60,651 nt of DNA from Chloroflexota bacterium (lineage in GTDB: Bacteria > Chloroflexota > Anaerolineae > Anaerolineales > Villigracilaceae). The position numbers were made by a program, and so were the translations under genes. The DNA lies in NCBI GenBank assembly GCA_019873735.1, contig JAIOAQ010000018.1, positions 1 to 60,651 of the forward strand. Reading direction: 5' to 3'. Under the pieces are notes generated by a model. The model worked only from the letters and a program-made list of their open reading frames with translations. It was not told where the DNA came from and ran no database searches. Position 1 is the stretch's first letter; the number at the start of each line of letters is the position of its first letter. This document shows positions 45,163 through 53,743 of the stretch, one piece after another.

Positions 45163-46256
45163 GCGTTCTCCTGTGCTGTGGGGATGGCCGGCAAAATCAG
45201 CGTGAACGTGCTGCCCTCGCCCGCCTCGCTCTGGACCTCGATCCGGCCACCGTTTAACTCGGCCAGTTTCTTGCTGACGGCCAGTCCCAACCCGATGCCG
45301 TGCGGCTTGGTGCTGAAGAGCGGCTCGAAGATTTGGCCGATGTTTTCGGGCGAAATACCGGGGCCGGTGTCCTGGACAGTGATCAGTAAGCAGTGTTCCG
45401 TGTTCGGTGGACAGTGTTCAGTGTCCTCTGAACACTGACGACTGATCACTGAACACTGACCGCCCTCCGGCATGGCCTGATAGGCGTTGAGCAGCAAATT
45501 GGTCAGGATATGCTCAAAGTGATCGAGATCGGCGCGGACGGGCGGCAGGCCGGACGGCAGGTCGAGGCGCAGGCGGATGTTTTCGGGGCTGGGGAAACGT
45601 TCCAGGACGCGCCGCAAGGCCTCGGCAGCGGAAACCGGCCGCGGGTCGGGCTGTGAGGCGGTGGTGTAGTAAAGCAGGTTGGCGGCGATGGCCACCGCGG
45701 CGTCTGTCTCGCGGTCGAGCAGGGTCAGGTATTCCTTGATCCGGACGTGCTGGTGAGTCAGTTGTTTGTCCGGCGTCAGGACCTGGTTCAGGTAATAGAC
45801 GGCGTTGTGGATGACGCCCAGCGGGTTGCGCAGTTCGTGGGCCACGCCGCTGGCAATTTTGCCGAGGGTGGCCAGGCGCTCGCGCTGTTTCAGTTCGAGG
45901 AAGAGACGGCGGGCAGAGAGCAGGGTTTCGACGCGCGCCAGTAGTTCGATTTTTTCGACCGGAGCAAGCAGAACGTCGTTGATTGTCTTCCAGAGATGGC
46001 GGGTGGCCATTCCCACCTGCTCGCGGGTCGTAATGAGCAGGACAGGGCAGAAGAGCGGATCGCAATTGGCCCGGGCGGCGCGCAGCGCGTCTTCCAGCCG
46101 GTCGAGGGCGGGGCCGTCCAGAATGCAGAGGTCGTACCCGCTTTCGAGGGCGGCGGGGGCGGCCTCGGGCGATGACACTTCGTGGCGGCCTTTGAGAAAT
46201 TCCTTCAACTGGCGGAGATTGGATTTGTTATCGAGAAGAAGCAGAATCTTGCTCAT
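45159..46256 (-). CDS. Histidine kinase with degenerate receiver domain
   Basis: A 365-residue kinase (GTG at 46265 is an alternative start). Residues 1-115 form a receiver-like domain that keeps an aspartate in CILDGPAL but has alanine where the conserved lysine is expected (LLAPVEKIEL). HisKA follows (ASGVAHELRNPLGVIHNAVY), then HATPase with DTGPGISPENI and GIGLGLAVSKKL. Twenty-eight codons of a 7-bp tandem repeat (45377-45460) are translated inside the HATPase domain. The receiver-like part resembles that of the neighbouring GGDEF protein, whose gene it overlaps by 29 nt. Confidence 0.88.
   Translation of the reverse strand: MSKILLLLDNKSNLRQLKEFLKGRHEVSSPEAAPAALESGYDLCILDGPALDRLEDALRAARANCDPLFCPVLLITTREQVGMATRHLWKTINDVLLAPVEKIELLARVETLLSARRLFLELKQRERLATLGKIASGVAHELRNPLGVIHNAVYYLNQVLTPDKQLTHQHVRIKEYLTLLDRETDAAVAIAANLLYYTTASQPDPRPVSAAEALRRVLERFPSPENIRLRLDLPSGLPPVRADLDHFEHILTNLLLNAYQAMPEGGQCSVISRQCSEDTEHCPPNTEHCLLITVQDTGPGISPENIGQIFEPLFSTKPHGIGLGLAVSKKLAELNGGRIEVQSEAGEGSTFTLILPAIPTAQENA
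45377..45460. repeat. Degenerate heptamer tandem repeat inside a kinase gene
   Basis: Twelve 7-bp units (CAGTGAT, CAGTAAG, CAGTGTT and so on; the second part reads as CACTGAA/CACTGAC, the inverse). The total of 84 bp is divisible by three, so the reading frame stays open. It translates to a Ser/Cys/Glu-rich run beginning CSVISRQCSEDTEHC between QAMPEGG and TVQDTG of the HATPase domain. Confidence 0.9.
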
Positions 46257-47118
46257 GGGAGACACCTACAACACAATTTCTGCCGTTTTGCTTGGCCTGA
46301 TAAAGCCGTTTATCGGCCTGGTCAAGTAAAGCGGCCAAATCGGGGGTATCCTGGTTGAATTCGGCGATTCCCTGGCTGATGGTGACGGCAATTGGTCCGC
46401 TGCTGGTATCTACAGGCGGCTCGGCGGCGGTTTTGCGCAGCCGCTCGGCAAGGACGAGGGCGTCGGCGGGCGATGTTTCTGGCAAAAGGATGGCGAATTC
46501 TTCGCCGCCGTAGCGGCCGATCAGGTCGTTGCTGCGCAGGACGGAGCGGAGACGCCGGGCAGTCTCTTGCAGCACCTGATCGCCGGCGGCATGGCCCCAG
46601 GCGTCGTTGACCCGTTTGAAGTGGTCCAGATCAAGCAGGATGGCCGAGAGCGGACGGCCGTAGCGGCGGGCGCGCTGGATTTCCTGTTCGCCGACGAGGA
46701 AGAAGTGATGCCGGTTGAGCAGGCCCGTCAGGCCATCGTGCATGGCAAGATGCTGGGCCTGGAGCGCCAGGCGGCGGGCGTGCAGCAAGGCGGCGACGCG
46801 CGCCTGGAGTTCGATCTTTTGCACCGGGGCAAGGATGATTTCGTCCACTGTTTTCATCAGGACCCGGCTTGCCAGGCTCCAGTCCTGCCGGCCGACGACG
46901 AGCAGAAAAGGCAGGAAGCAGGGCGCCTCAACCTGACGTCTTTTCTGGATGGCGCTTTCGAGATGGCGCAGGCTTGGGCCGTCCAGAATCCCCAGGTCGA
47001 AGGGTTGTTGTAAATCCTGCTCGCCGAAGGCATAGAGGATTTCGTAGTGTAATCCCAGGGTTTCGCCCAGCAGGCGGCTGTTGGATTCGTGACTGGTGAG
47101 GAGCAGTATCCTTTCCAT
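46228..47118 (-). CDS. Diguanylate cyclase with degenerate receiver domain
   Basis: A 296-residue protein. The N-terminal 115 residues are receiver-like, with an aspartate in GILDGPSL but without the acidic pair and with alanine in place of the lysine (IILAPVQKIEL). The C-terminal GGDEF domain is intact: HDGLTGLLNRHHF, LDLDHFKRVNDAWGH and active-site RYGGEEF, with an RxxD inhibitory site in LRSNDLIGR. It should make c-di-GMP and be product-inhibited. The receiver-like part pairs with that of the next gene, which overlaps it. Confidence 0.92.
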   Translation of the reverse strand: MERILLLTSHESNSRLLGETLGLHYEILYAFGEQDLQQPFDLGILDGPSLRHLESAIQKRRQVEAPCFLPFLLVVGRQDWSLASRVLMKTVDEIILAPVQKIELQARVAALLHARRLALQAQHLAMHDGLTGLLNRHHFFLVGEQEIQRARRYGRPLSAILLDLDHFKRVNDAWGHAAGDQVLQETARRLRSVLRSNDLIGRYGGEEFAILLPETSPADALVLAERLRKTAAEPPVDTSSGPIAVTISQGIAEFNQDTPDLAALLDQADKRLYQAKQNGRNCVVGVSHEQDSASSR

Positions 47119-47135
47119 AGGCTACATCTTGGGTA

Positions 47136-47504
47136 CTACAAAAGTGCGCGGATGAGATTGAGAAGTTCCCGGCCTGCCAGCGGTTTGAGCAGCACGCTGC
47201 GGGCGCCGTGCGCCAGCCCGGCCTGCTGCAGGTCGGCGTTGGCGCACGGCAGAATGACCAGGAAGGGGATGGCGCGCCGATTCAGGTCTTCGCAGGCGGC
47301 CCAGATTTCGGCGTTAAAGCCGCTCACGTCCAGCAGGGCCAGGCGGGGGGCGGGGGTTTCGTTCAGGGCGCGGCAGAAGTCCGTCAGCGAGGCGGCCGGA
47401 AAGACCTGGTAGCCGGCGCGTTGCAGGAACTGGCCGAGCAATTCCAGGTTGCGGGGGTTGCGGTCGAGAGTCAGAATCGCTGGCCGAACCGGGATTTCAA
47501 CCAT
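47136..47504 (-). CDS. Stand-alone receiver-like protein
   Basis: A 122-residue receiver-type protein with ILTLDRNPRN in place of the usual acidic pair, a candidate phospho-aspartate in LALLDVSGF and a conserved lysine in VLLKPLAG. The missing acidic residue makes phosphorylation uncertain. It overlaps the KaiC gene by 8 nt and lies 17 nt before the GGDEF gene, so it is made together with both and could be a partner of KaiC. Confidence 0.8.
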   Translation of the reverse strand: MVEIPVRPAILTLDRNPRNLELLGQFLQRAGYQVFPAASLTDFCRALNETPAPRLALLDVSGFNAEIWAACEDLNRRAIPFLVILPCANADLQQAGLAHGARSVLLKPLAGRELLNLIRALL

Positions 47505-48966
47505 GGTCGTTTTCAGGTTTCACCCATTCCGGCGTGCCGCTCAGGATGCCGCGCAGGTTGCTCAACGGCTCGCCGACCTTGATGCCATAGCGGGTGATTT
47601 CAATTTCGCGCAGGGTGCGCTCGAAGTTGCTCAGGCGCTTCTTCAGCACGCCGATGGCCTTGCGCAGTTGGCCGTTGATCTCCAGGTAGCGCAGGAAGAC
47701 GATGTTATCGCCCAGGTAACTGATGTTTTCGTCGGTGGGGCGGAAATCGCCGGTGATTTCGGACACCTCGCTCACCAGCAGCACCACCACGCCCATGTTT
47801 TGCAGATATTTCGAGACGGCGTGCAGTTCGGCGGTGAGGTTCTGGCCGCGCAGCGAGAGTTTGTAGCCGGAGACGCTGTCCAGCATCACCAGGCGGGTGC
47901 CTTTCTGCTCCACGTCGCGGCGCACGAGTTGGGCAAATTCGCCGGGGGTGTATTGCAGCGGCTCAACCTTGACGATGTCGAGCGTGCCTTTTTCGAGCAT
48001 GGCGCGGGCGGGGATGTTGACGGCGTCGCAGCGCCGCAGGATGATTTCGACCTCTTCTTCGAACGTATAGACGACCGAACGTTCGCCGCGGCCGGCAGCC
48101 TCTTTCATGAACTGCATCCCCAGTGTGGTCTTGCCCGCGCCGCTCGGACCGCTGAGCAGGGTGATCGTGCCGCGTTCGATTCCGCCGCCGAGCAATTCAT
48201 CCAGTTCCGGCACGCCGGAGGAGATCTGGTCGGCGCTAAACGGACGGTGGACGGCTTCGGGGATGAGGCGCGGATAGACGGTCATGCCGGACGCGCCGAG
48301 GGTGAAATTGTGATTGCCGGGGATAAAGCCCGAGCCGCGCATTTTGGTCACGTTCAGGGTGCGGCCTTCGGGGGCGTAGTTCAGGTGGATGATGCCGTCA
48401 GCCATGAATTGCAGGTCGTCATCGGGGGCTTCGGGGCTGCTTTCGGAGGTGAACAGGATGGCGGCGCCGCGGTCGGTGAGAAAGCGCAGGAACGACAGCA
48501 CTTGCTGGCGGAACTGGTAGGGGTCGCTGGCCAGGTAGCGGAACTGGGTCATGGCGTCCAGGAAGACGCGGCGGGGCTGGTGCGTTTCGACTGCCTGGAC
48601 GATTTTTTCTGTGAGCGGGACGCGTTCCACTTCCGCCGGGGAGAAGATGTCGTAACTCTCGACCTCGGTGAAGAATTCGGAGGAGGGGGTCAGGTCGAGG
48701 AAATGGATGGCGGTCAGGTCGAAGCCCAGGCGCTCGGCGTTGCGGCGCACCTGCTCGACCGGTTCGCCCAGCGTGATGAAGAGCACGTTTTCTCCGGCTG
48801 CCGCGCCGGCGGCGAGAAAGTGCAGGCCGAGCGTCGTTTTGCCGGCGCCGGGACCGCCGCGCACCAGGTAGGCGCGGCCGGGAATCAGCCCGCCGTGCAG
48901 CACCTCGTCCAGGCCGGAAACGCCGCTGGAAAGGCGGTTTTCGGGGGGAGAGGCTTTCTTTTTCAT
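47497..48966 (-). CDS. Double-domain KaiC-like ATPase
   Basis: A 489-residue protein with two RecA-like KaiC domains. Walker A motifs are GGPGAGKTT (37-45) and GPSGAGKTT (273-281). In domain 1 the usual paired catalytic glutamates read LGE (66-68); in domain 2 they are intact, FEE (302-304). By eye, the autophosphorylation Ser-Thr pair of clock KaiC aligns with S416-Y417 (TDENISYLGD). No kaiA or kaiB is near. A good ribosome-binding site (AAGGAG) precedes the ATG. Its place between receivers and kinases suggests a signalling switch rather than a full clock. Confidence 0.93.
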   Translation of the reverse strand: MKKKASPPENRLSSGVSGLDEVLHGGLIPGRAYLVRGGPGAGKTTLGLHFLAAGAAAGENVLFITLGEPVEQVRRNAERLGFDLTAIHFLDLTPSSEFFTEVESYDIFSPAEVERVPLTEKIVQAVETHQPRRVFLDAMTQFRYLASDPYQFRQQVLSFLRFLTDRGAAILFTSESSPEAPDDDLQFMADGIIHLNYAPEGRTLNVTKMRGSGFIPGNHNFTLGASGMTVYPRLIPEAVHRPFSADQISSGVPELDELLGGGIERGTITLLSGPSGAGKTTLGMQFMKEAAGRGERSVVYTFEEEVEIILRRCDAVNIPARAMLEKGTLDIVKVEPLQYTPGEFAQLVRRDVEQKGTRLVMLDSVSGYKLSLRGQNLTAELHAVSKYLQNMGVVVLLVSEVSEITGDFRPTDENISYLGDNIVFLRYLEINGQLRKAIGVLKKRLSNFERTLREIEITRYGIKVGEPLSNLRGILSGTPEWVKPENDHG

Positions 48967-49021
48967 CTTTCGCTCCTTTCTAAAAATGTTTTTTCACATC
49001 GCCCGGGGAGGGCGTATCAAG

Positions 49022-49426
49022 TCAAGTTGTCGAATGCGGGCCAGATTCCTTCCGGAGATAACTTTCTTCCACTGCCTTGATCAGCATCAGCAGCAGGTTC
49101 AAGTCGAGCGGTTTGGTGAGAATGGCCTTGGCCCCTTCCATCCGGCCGCGCTGGATGAGTTCATCGGCAGAGTAGGCGGTCATCAGGAAGGTGATCAGGC
49201 CGGGCTGCTGTTTGCGCGCCCGCACGAAGAGTTCCACGCCGTTCATCTCCGGCATGATGACATCGGTGAGCAGGATATGGATCTTTTCGCGGCGCAGCAG
49301 GTCGAGCGCCTCGCGGCTCGAACCGCTGACGCGCACCTCGTAGCCTTTCAGCGCCAGGATGTCGGCCGTGGTTTGGGCCATGGCGGGGTTGTCGTCCACG
49401 ATGAGGATGCGGGTGGGCTGGCTCAT
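49022..49426 (-). CDS. Stand-alone receiver protein
   Basis: A 134-residue single-domain response regulator with a complete phosphorylation site: LIVDDNPAMAQ, LLTDVIMPEMNG, the threonine of LMTAYSA and lysine in ILTKPLD. It has no output domain. The start overlaps the stop of the five-PAS kinase by 4 nt, and the KaiC gene begins 55 nt further on, so it is the likely receiver for that kinase and a possible link to KaiC. Confidence 0.92.
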   Translation of the reverse strand: MSQPTRILIVDDNPAMAQTTADILALKGYEVRVSGSSREALDLLRREKIHILLTDVIMPEMNGVELFVRARKQQPGLITFLMTAYSADELIQRGRMEGAKAILTKPLDLNLLLMLIKAVEESYLRKESGPHSTT

Positions 49427-52400
49427 GATGATTTCTCCTCGACGATGGGAAGAAGGAGGGTGAAGGTGGCGCCCTGGCCCGGTTCGCTCTGGACCTCGAT
49501 CCGGCCGCCGTTGGCTTCGACCAGTTTCTTGCTGACGGCCAGTCCCAGCCCGATGCCTTTGGTTTTGGTGGTGAAGAGCGGCTCAAAGAGTTTGCCCATA
49601 TTTTCGGGCGGGATGCCCACGCCCGTATCTTTGACCGCGATCCGCACCCACCGACCGCCCTCCACTGAACCCTGCTCACTGCTCACTGAACACTGATCAC
49701 TGATCACTGATAACTGCCCTCCCTCCGGCATGGCCTGGTAGGCGTTGACGATCAGGTTGCCCAGCACCTGTTCGATCTGGCGCGGATCCACCCACAGGGG
49801 CGGCAGGTCGGGCGGCAGGTCGAGGTGGAGAAGGATGTTTTCAGGGGGAGGGTAACGGTCCAGCACGCGGCGGACGAGTTCGGAGGCGGCGACCGCCTCC
49901 CGGTCCACCGATTTGACGCGGGCAAAGTCGAGCAGGTCGCCGACGATTTTCTCGGCGTTGTGCGTTTCGCGTTCGAGGATATTCAGGTATTCCCTGACTT
50001 TCTCGCCTGCATCGGGCAAGACAAGTTTGAGGAAATAGACGGCGTTGTTGATGACCGCCAGCGGGTTGCGCAGTTCGTGGCCGACGCTGCCGGCCAGTTG
50101 ACCGAGAACAGCCAGTCTTTCCTGGCGGACGAGTTGTTCCTGGGCTTCCTGCAATTGGCGGGTGCGCTCTTCGACGCGCTGCTCCAGTTCAGCGTTCAGG
50201 CGCAATATTTCTGCCTCGGCTCGCTTGCGGTCGGTGATATCTTCGCCGATCGAGAGCACCATGCGAAACTGACCGTTTTCTGTCAAAACCGTGTTGTTCC
50301 AACTGATCAGGCGCTGTTCGCCGGTTTTCGTTATAATCATATTTTCATGATGGTATTCTATCAGGCAGTTTTGCACGATTTGTTCCCAAACATTGGATAA
50401 CTCGGCGCGCTGCTCTGGGGGAATGAAGAGCTCAATCCAGGATTTTCCCAGCACTTCTTCCGCCTTGAAGCCGGTCAGTTTTTCGGTGAATTTGTTGAAG
50501 ATCATGATCCGGGAGTCCTCGCCTAGCCCGACGATAATGTTCGGCGCAGCGCTGATAATGGCTTCGGACCAGGCTTTTTCGGAGAGCAGTTGCGCTTCAG
50601 CCTGTTTGCGTTCGGTGATATCTTCCGCCACGCCTTCGATCCAGCCCTGTTCGGGATAGATGCGCGCCGAGTAGCGCGCCCAGAAAACGGAGCGGTCTTT
50701 GCGGTAGAAACGCGCTTCGAAGTTCTGGACGAAGCCATCGCGGCGGATCATTTCCAGCATGCGCTCGCGCGTGCCGGGGTCAACGTAATTCTGGGAGGTA
50801 ACGTACTCGGCGATGAATTCTTCGCGGCTGTCGTAGCCGAACATGCGCGCCAACTGTTCGTTGCTCTCCAGCATCTTGCCGTCGGTGATGCGGGTGCGGA
50901 ACAGGCCGACCTGGGCGTTTTGGAACAGGTTGCGGTAGGTCTCTTCGCTCTGGCGCAGACTCTCTTCGGCTTGTTTGCGGTCGGTAATATCCTGCGCTGC
51001 GCCGTAAATGCGAATGACGCGCTGCTGAACATCATCAACAATTGGATGTCCATGATCGCGCAGCCAGCGGATTGCGCCGTCTTTTCGGACGATGCGGAAT
51101 TCGCTCACGTCATGCTGGCCGGCAAACAATCTTTTGGCGCGCGCGAGCGCAATGGGCATATCGTCCGGGTAGATGATGCTCGCCCATCCGCCGCGCTCGT
51201 CCATCTCCTGCGGCGTGTATCCGGTGAGGCGGGTGAACGATTCGGCGGTAACCCACTCGCGCACCAGGCGGTTGCCTTCTTCGACACGGAAAGAATAAGC
51301 ATAGTCTGATATGAATTCTGAAATAGCGCGGTGGCGCTCCTCGCTCTCCTGGAGCCGCTCTTCCGCCTGTTTGCGGGCGGTGATGTCGCGGGCGACAATC
51401 AGAATTTGCTCAATTTCTCCCTGGCGGGCAACAGGGGCGGAGTACACTTCCATGCAAAGTTTCTGGCCGCTCTTGCTGAGGACTTCGACTTCGTAGTGAT
51501 ACAACCCGCCATTCCCCCGGGCGCGCTGCTCGCCTCGTTTGCGGATGCCGTTCTGGAATTCCGGAGCAATGAAGACGTCAATCGGGCGGCCGATGACTTC
51601 TTCGGCGGTCAGGCCGGTCAATTCCAGGCCGGCGCGGTTGACGTACTGGATGCGTCCCTGCATATCGTGCAGGATGATGACGTCCGGCGTGGTCTCGGCC
51701 AGCAGGCGGTACTTCTCCTCGCTCTCGCGCAGCGCATCTTCGGCCCGTTTGCGCTCGGTGATGTCGTTGATGACATGCACCGAACCGGCGAAGCGGCCCT
51801 CGGCGTCGAGGATGGGGTCCACGGTCACTTCCAGCCAGCGGCCGCCGCGCTCGAAGATCATGCTTTGGCGTTTCTTTTCCTTCTTGACCGTCATCAGCGG
51901 GCAGGCATCGTATGGCTCGGCGGTGCCGTGGACCACCTGGTAACAGGGTTTGCCCAGCATGTTTTCGCATGGTTCGCCGAGGAGTTCGCTCATGGCGCGG
52001 TTGCATTGAATGATGCGGTAGGCGTCATCGGTCAGGAGAATGCCGCTGCCGACGGCGTCGAAGGTGGTCTGCCATTCGGCTGCCCTCAGACGGGCGGCCT
52101 GTTCGGCGGCGCGCAGGCGCAGCAATCCCTGTAGGCGCGCCAGCAGTTCGCGGTTCGAGACCGGGCGGGCGATGTAGCCGTCGGCGCCCAGGTCGAGACC
52201 GGCGGCCTGGCTCTCGCCGTCGGTGTAGGTGCTGGAAACGATGATGACGCCAATGCCGGCCAGTTCGGGGTCGGCTTTCAGCCGGCGGCAGACCTCGAAG
52301 CCGTCTATGTCAGGCAGGTTCACGTCCAGCAGGATGAGGTCCGGCCGGTGGCGGCGGGCGGCTTCCAGCGTCTCAAGGCCGGTCTGTGCGGGGAAGGTCT

Positions 52401-52488
52401 GGTAGCCGGCCTTGTCCAGCAGGCGCCGGGTGGCGCTGACGATGGCGGGGTCGTCATCTACAACCAGGATTTTGGTTTTTTCGGACAT
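49423..52488 (-). CDS. Receiver-PAS5 histidine kinase
   Basis: A 1021-residue soluble kinase. Order: receiver (1-118, LVVDDDPAIV, ILLDVNLPDIDG; arginine in YIARPVSN replaces the usual lysine), five PAS domains (about 135-770), a coiled coil, HisKA (GSVGHELRNPLAVINNAVYF) and HATPase (DTGVGIPPENM, GIGLGLAVSKKL). The repeat at 49663-49718 is translated as a Ser/Gln-rich insert (SVISDQCSVSSEQ) within the HATPase domain. The fused receiver at the N-terminus suggests input from another kinase, perhaps the one encoded at 52558. Confidence 0.92.
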   Translation of the reverse strand: MSEKTKILVVDDDPAIVSATRRLLDKAGYQTFPAQTGLETLEAARRHRPDLILLDVNLPDIDGFEVCRRLKADPELAGIGVIIVSSTYTDGESQAAGLDLGADGYIARPVSNRELLARLQGLLRLRAAEQAARLRAAEWQTTFDAVGSGILLTDDAYRIIQCNRAMSELLGEPCENMLGKPCYQVVHGTAEPYDACPLMTVKKEKKRQSMIFERGGRWLEVTVDPILDAEGRFAGSVHVINDITERKRAEDALRESEEKYRLLAETTPDVIILHDMQGRIQYVNRAGLELTGLTAEEVIGRPIDVFIAPEFQNGIRKRGEQRARGNGGLYHYEVEVLSKSGQKLCMEVYSAPVARQGEIEQILIVARDITARKQAEERLQESEERHRAISEFISDYAYSFRVEEGNRLVREWVTAESFTRLTGYTPQEMDERGGWASIIYPDDMPIALARAKRLFAGQHDVSEFRIVRKDGAIRWLRDHGHPIVDDVQQRVIRIYGAAQDITDRKQAEESLRQSEETYRNLFQNAQVGLFRTRITDGKMLESNEQLARMFGYDSREEFIAEYVTSQNYVDPGTRERMLEMIRRDGFVQNFEARFYRKDRSVFWARYSARIYPEQGWIEGVAEDITERKQAEAQLLSEKAWSEAIISAAPNIIVGLGEDSRIMIFNKFTEKLTGFKAEEVLGKSWIELFIPPEQRAELSNVWEQIVQNCLIEYHHENMIITKTGEQRLISWNNTVLTENGQFRMVLSIGEDITDRKRAEAEILRLNAELEQRVEERTRQLQEAQEQLVRQERLAVLGQLAGSVGHELRNPLAVINNAVYFLKLVLPDAGEKVREYLNILERETHNAEKIVGDLLDFARVKSVDREAVAASELVRRVLDRYPPPENILLHLDLPPDLPPLWVDPRQIEQVLGNLIVNAYQAMPEGGQLSVISDQCSVSSEQGSVEGGRWVRIAVKDTGVGIPPENMGKLFEPLFTTKTKGIGLGLAVSKKLVEANGGRIEVQSEPGQGATFTLLLPIVEEKSS
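49663..49718. repeat. Degenerate heptamer tandem repeat inside a kinase gene
   Basis: Eight 7-bp units (CACTGAA, CCCTGCT, CACTGCT, CACTGAA, then CACTGAT three times and AACTGCC). It lies in the HATPase domain at the same place as the repeat in the kinase gene at 45159, directly after the QAMPEGG motif. Confidence 0.9.
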
Positions 52489-52509
52489 AGGCGGCCTTTC
52501 GGGGCGAGT

Positions 52510-52551
52510 CAGTCATCAGTGGACAGTGATCAGTAATCAGTGAACAGTGAA
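52510..52551. repeat. Degenerate heptamer tandem repeat, intergenic
   Basis: Six 7-bp units (CAGTCAT, CAGTGGA, CAGTGAT, CAGTAAT, CAGTGAA, CAGTGAA) in the 69-nt gap between two kinase genes. This is the third copy of the same repeat family within 7.2 kb. Confidence 0.85.
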
Positions 52552-52557
52552 CGGAGT

Positions 52558-53724
52558 TCAGCGGAGGGCGGGCGGCTGGAAGGGGAGTTGGACGAAGAAG
52601 GCGGCCCCCTTTCCCGCTTCGCTCTCCACCCATATTTTACCGCTATGTCCTTCAACAATGCGCTTGACAATGGACAAACCCAGGCCGATGGATTTTTCAC
52701 CGGCGCTGCCGGTTGCGCCGCGCTGGAAGGGACGGAAGAGATTTTGCTTCTGCTCGGGCGTCAGACCGGGGCCGCGGTCGCGGACGGACAGGAGGAAGGT
52801 CTCGCCCTGCGTTTCGAGGCCGATATCCACGCGCCCGCCGGGCGGCGAGAATTTGACGGCGTTGCCGATGAGGTTGTTCAGTACCTGTTCGAGTTTGGCC
52901 GCGTCCAGCACGGCAGTTGGCAGGCGGTCGGGAATCTGATAGACCAGTTCGATTTGTTTGCGGGCGGCCAGCGGACGGTTGACGGCGGCGTTGCGGCGAA
53001 TCAAATCAGGCAGGTTCACGGCGGCGTAGTCCAGGTTCAGTTCGCCAGCCTCGATCTGGGCCACGTTTAGGAGGTCGTCTATCAGTTGGGCCATGAACTG
53101 GCTGGTGTGGAAGATGACCTCGATGAATTCGCGCGTTTCCCCCGGCGGGCAACTTTCGAGCAGGAATTCGCTGTGCATCAGGATGGCGTGCAGCGGGTTG
53201 CGCAGGTCGTGGGCGGCCATGCCCAGGTAGCGGTTCTTCTCGGCGTTCAGGCGTTCGAGTTCGGCCTTTTGCTTGGCCAGTTCGCGCTGCATGTCCACCA
53301 GTTCGTTGTTCAGGCGGCTGATTTCGTCGTAGAGGGCGTCATCGCGGACGTGCTGCTGGTAGGCGCTGCGCAGGGCGTTGGTCTGCTCGTTGCTGATGCG
53401 CATCATCTCTTCGTAGAGCTCCAGCGAGAATTTCCCGTTTTCGGCCCCGGCCAAGACGATTGCGTCGCCGGATTTTCCGCCGCTGAAGTGCAGGGTGTGG
53501 ATTTCGTCACCGGTCTGGAGGTTGATTTCCCAGTCGAAGGCGGCGCCCTGGGCGCGGATTTCGGCCAGGAAGGAGAGCGCCTTACCGAGCGAGCCGCGCG
53601 CCGCCAGACGGGCAAACGGCGCCCCCGGCGGGAGGTCGGCAGCCAGCCCATGCGGGTCGCGCAGGACCTGCAGGAGGTTGCCGTGCAGGTCACAGAGCAG
53701 GGCGAGGGTGAGGGAGGAGGTCAT
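52558..53724 (-). CDS. Soluble histidine kinase linked to the B12-binding protein
   Basis: A 388-residue kinase. Residues 1-115 form a small domain I cannot assign with certainty (perhaps PAS-like); a long coiled coil follows (about 130-190), then HisKA (GMAAHDLRNPLHAILMHSEF) and HATPase (NLIGNAVKFSPPGG, DRGPGLTPEQ, GLGLSIVKRIVEGHSG). The open frame extends 58 codons upstream over the B12 gene, but ATG at 53724 gives a sensible start. It lies 19 nt after the B12-binding gene, so it is the likely effector of that sensor. Confidence 0.88.
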   Translation of the reverse strand: MTSSLTLALLCDLHGNLLQVLRDPHGLAADLPPGAPFARLAARGSLGKALSFLAEIRAQGAAFDWEINLQTGDEIHTLHFSGGKSGDAIVLAGAENGKFSLELYEEMMRISNEQTNALRSAYQQHVRDDALYDEISRLNNELVDMQRELAKQKAELERLNAEKNRYLGMAAHDLRNPLHAILMHSEFLLESCPPGETREFIEVIFHTSQFMAQLIDDLLNVAQIEAGELNLDYAAVNLPDLIRRNAAVNRPLAARKQIELVYQIPDRLPTAVLDAAKLEQVLNNLIGNAVKFSPPGGRVDIGLETQGETFLLSVRDRGPGLTPEQKQNLFRPFQRGATGSAGEKSIGLGLSIVKRIVEGHSGKIWVESEAGKGAAFFVQLPFQPPALR

Positions 53725-53743
53725 GGTCAGGCCTACCAGCGAA

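Noticed and set aside
47136..48966. Calling the locus a kaiABC-type circadian clock
   Set aside because: No KaiA or KaiB is seen in the window, and the KaiC residues needed for the clock cycle are partly changed.
47449..49080. 543-codon plus-strand frame opposite the KaiC gene
   Set aside because: Antisense frame kept open by GC-rich codon bias; KaiC on the other strand has intact motifs.
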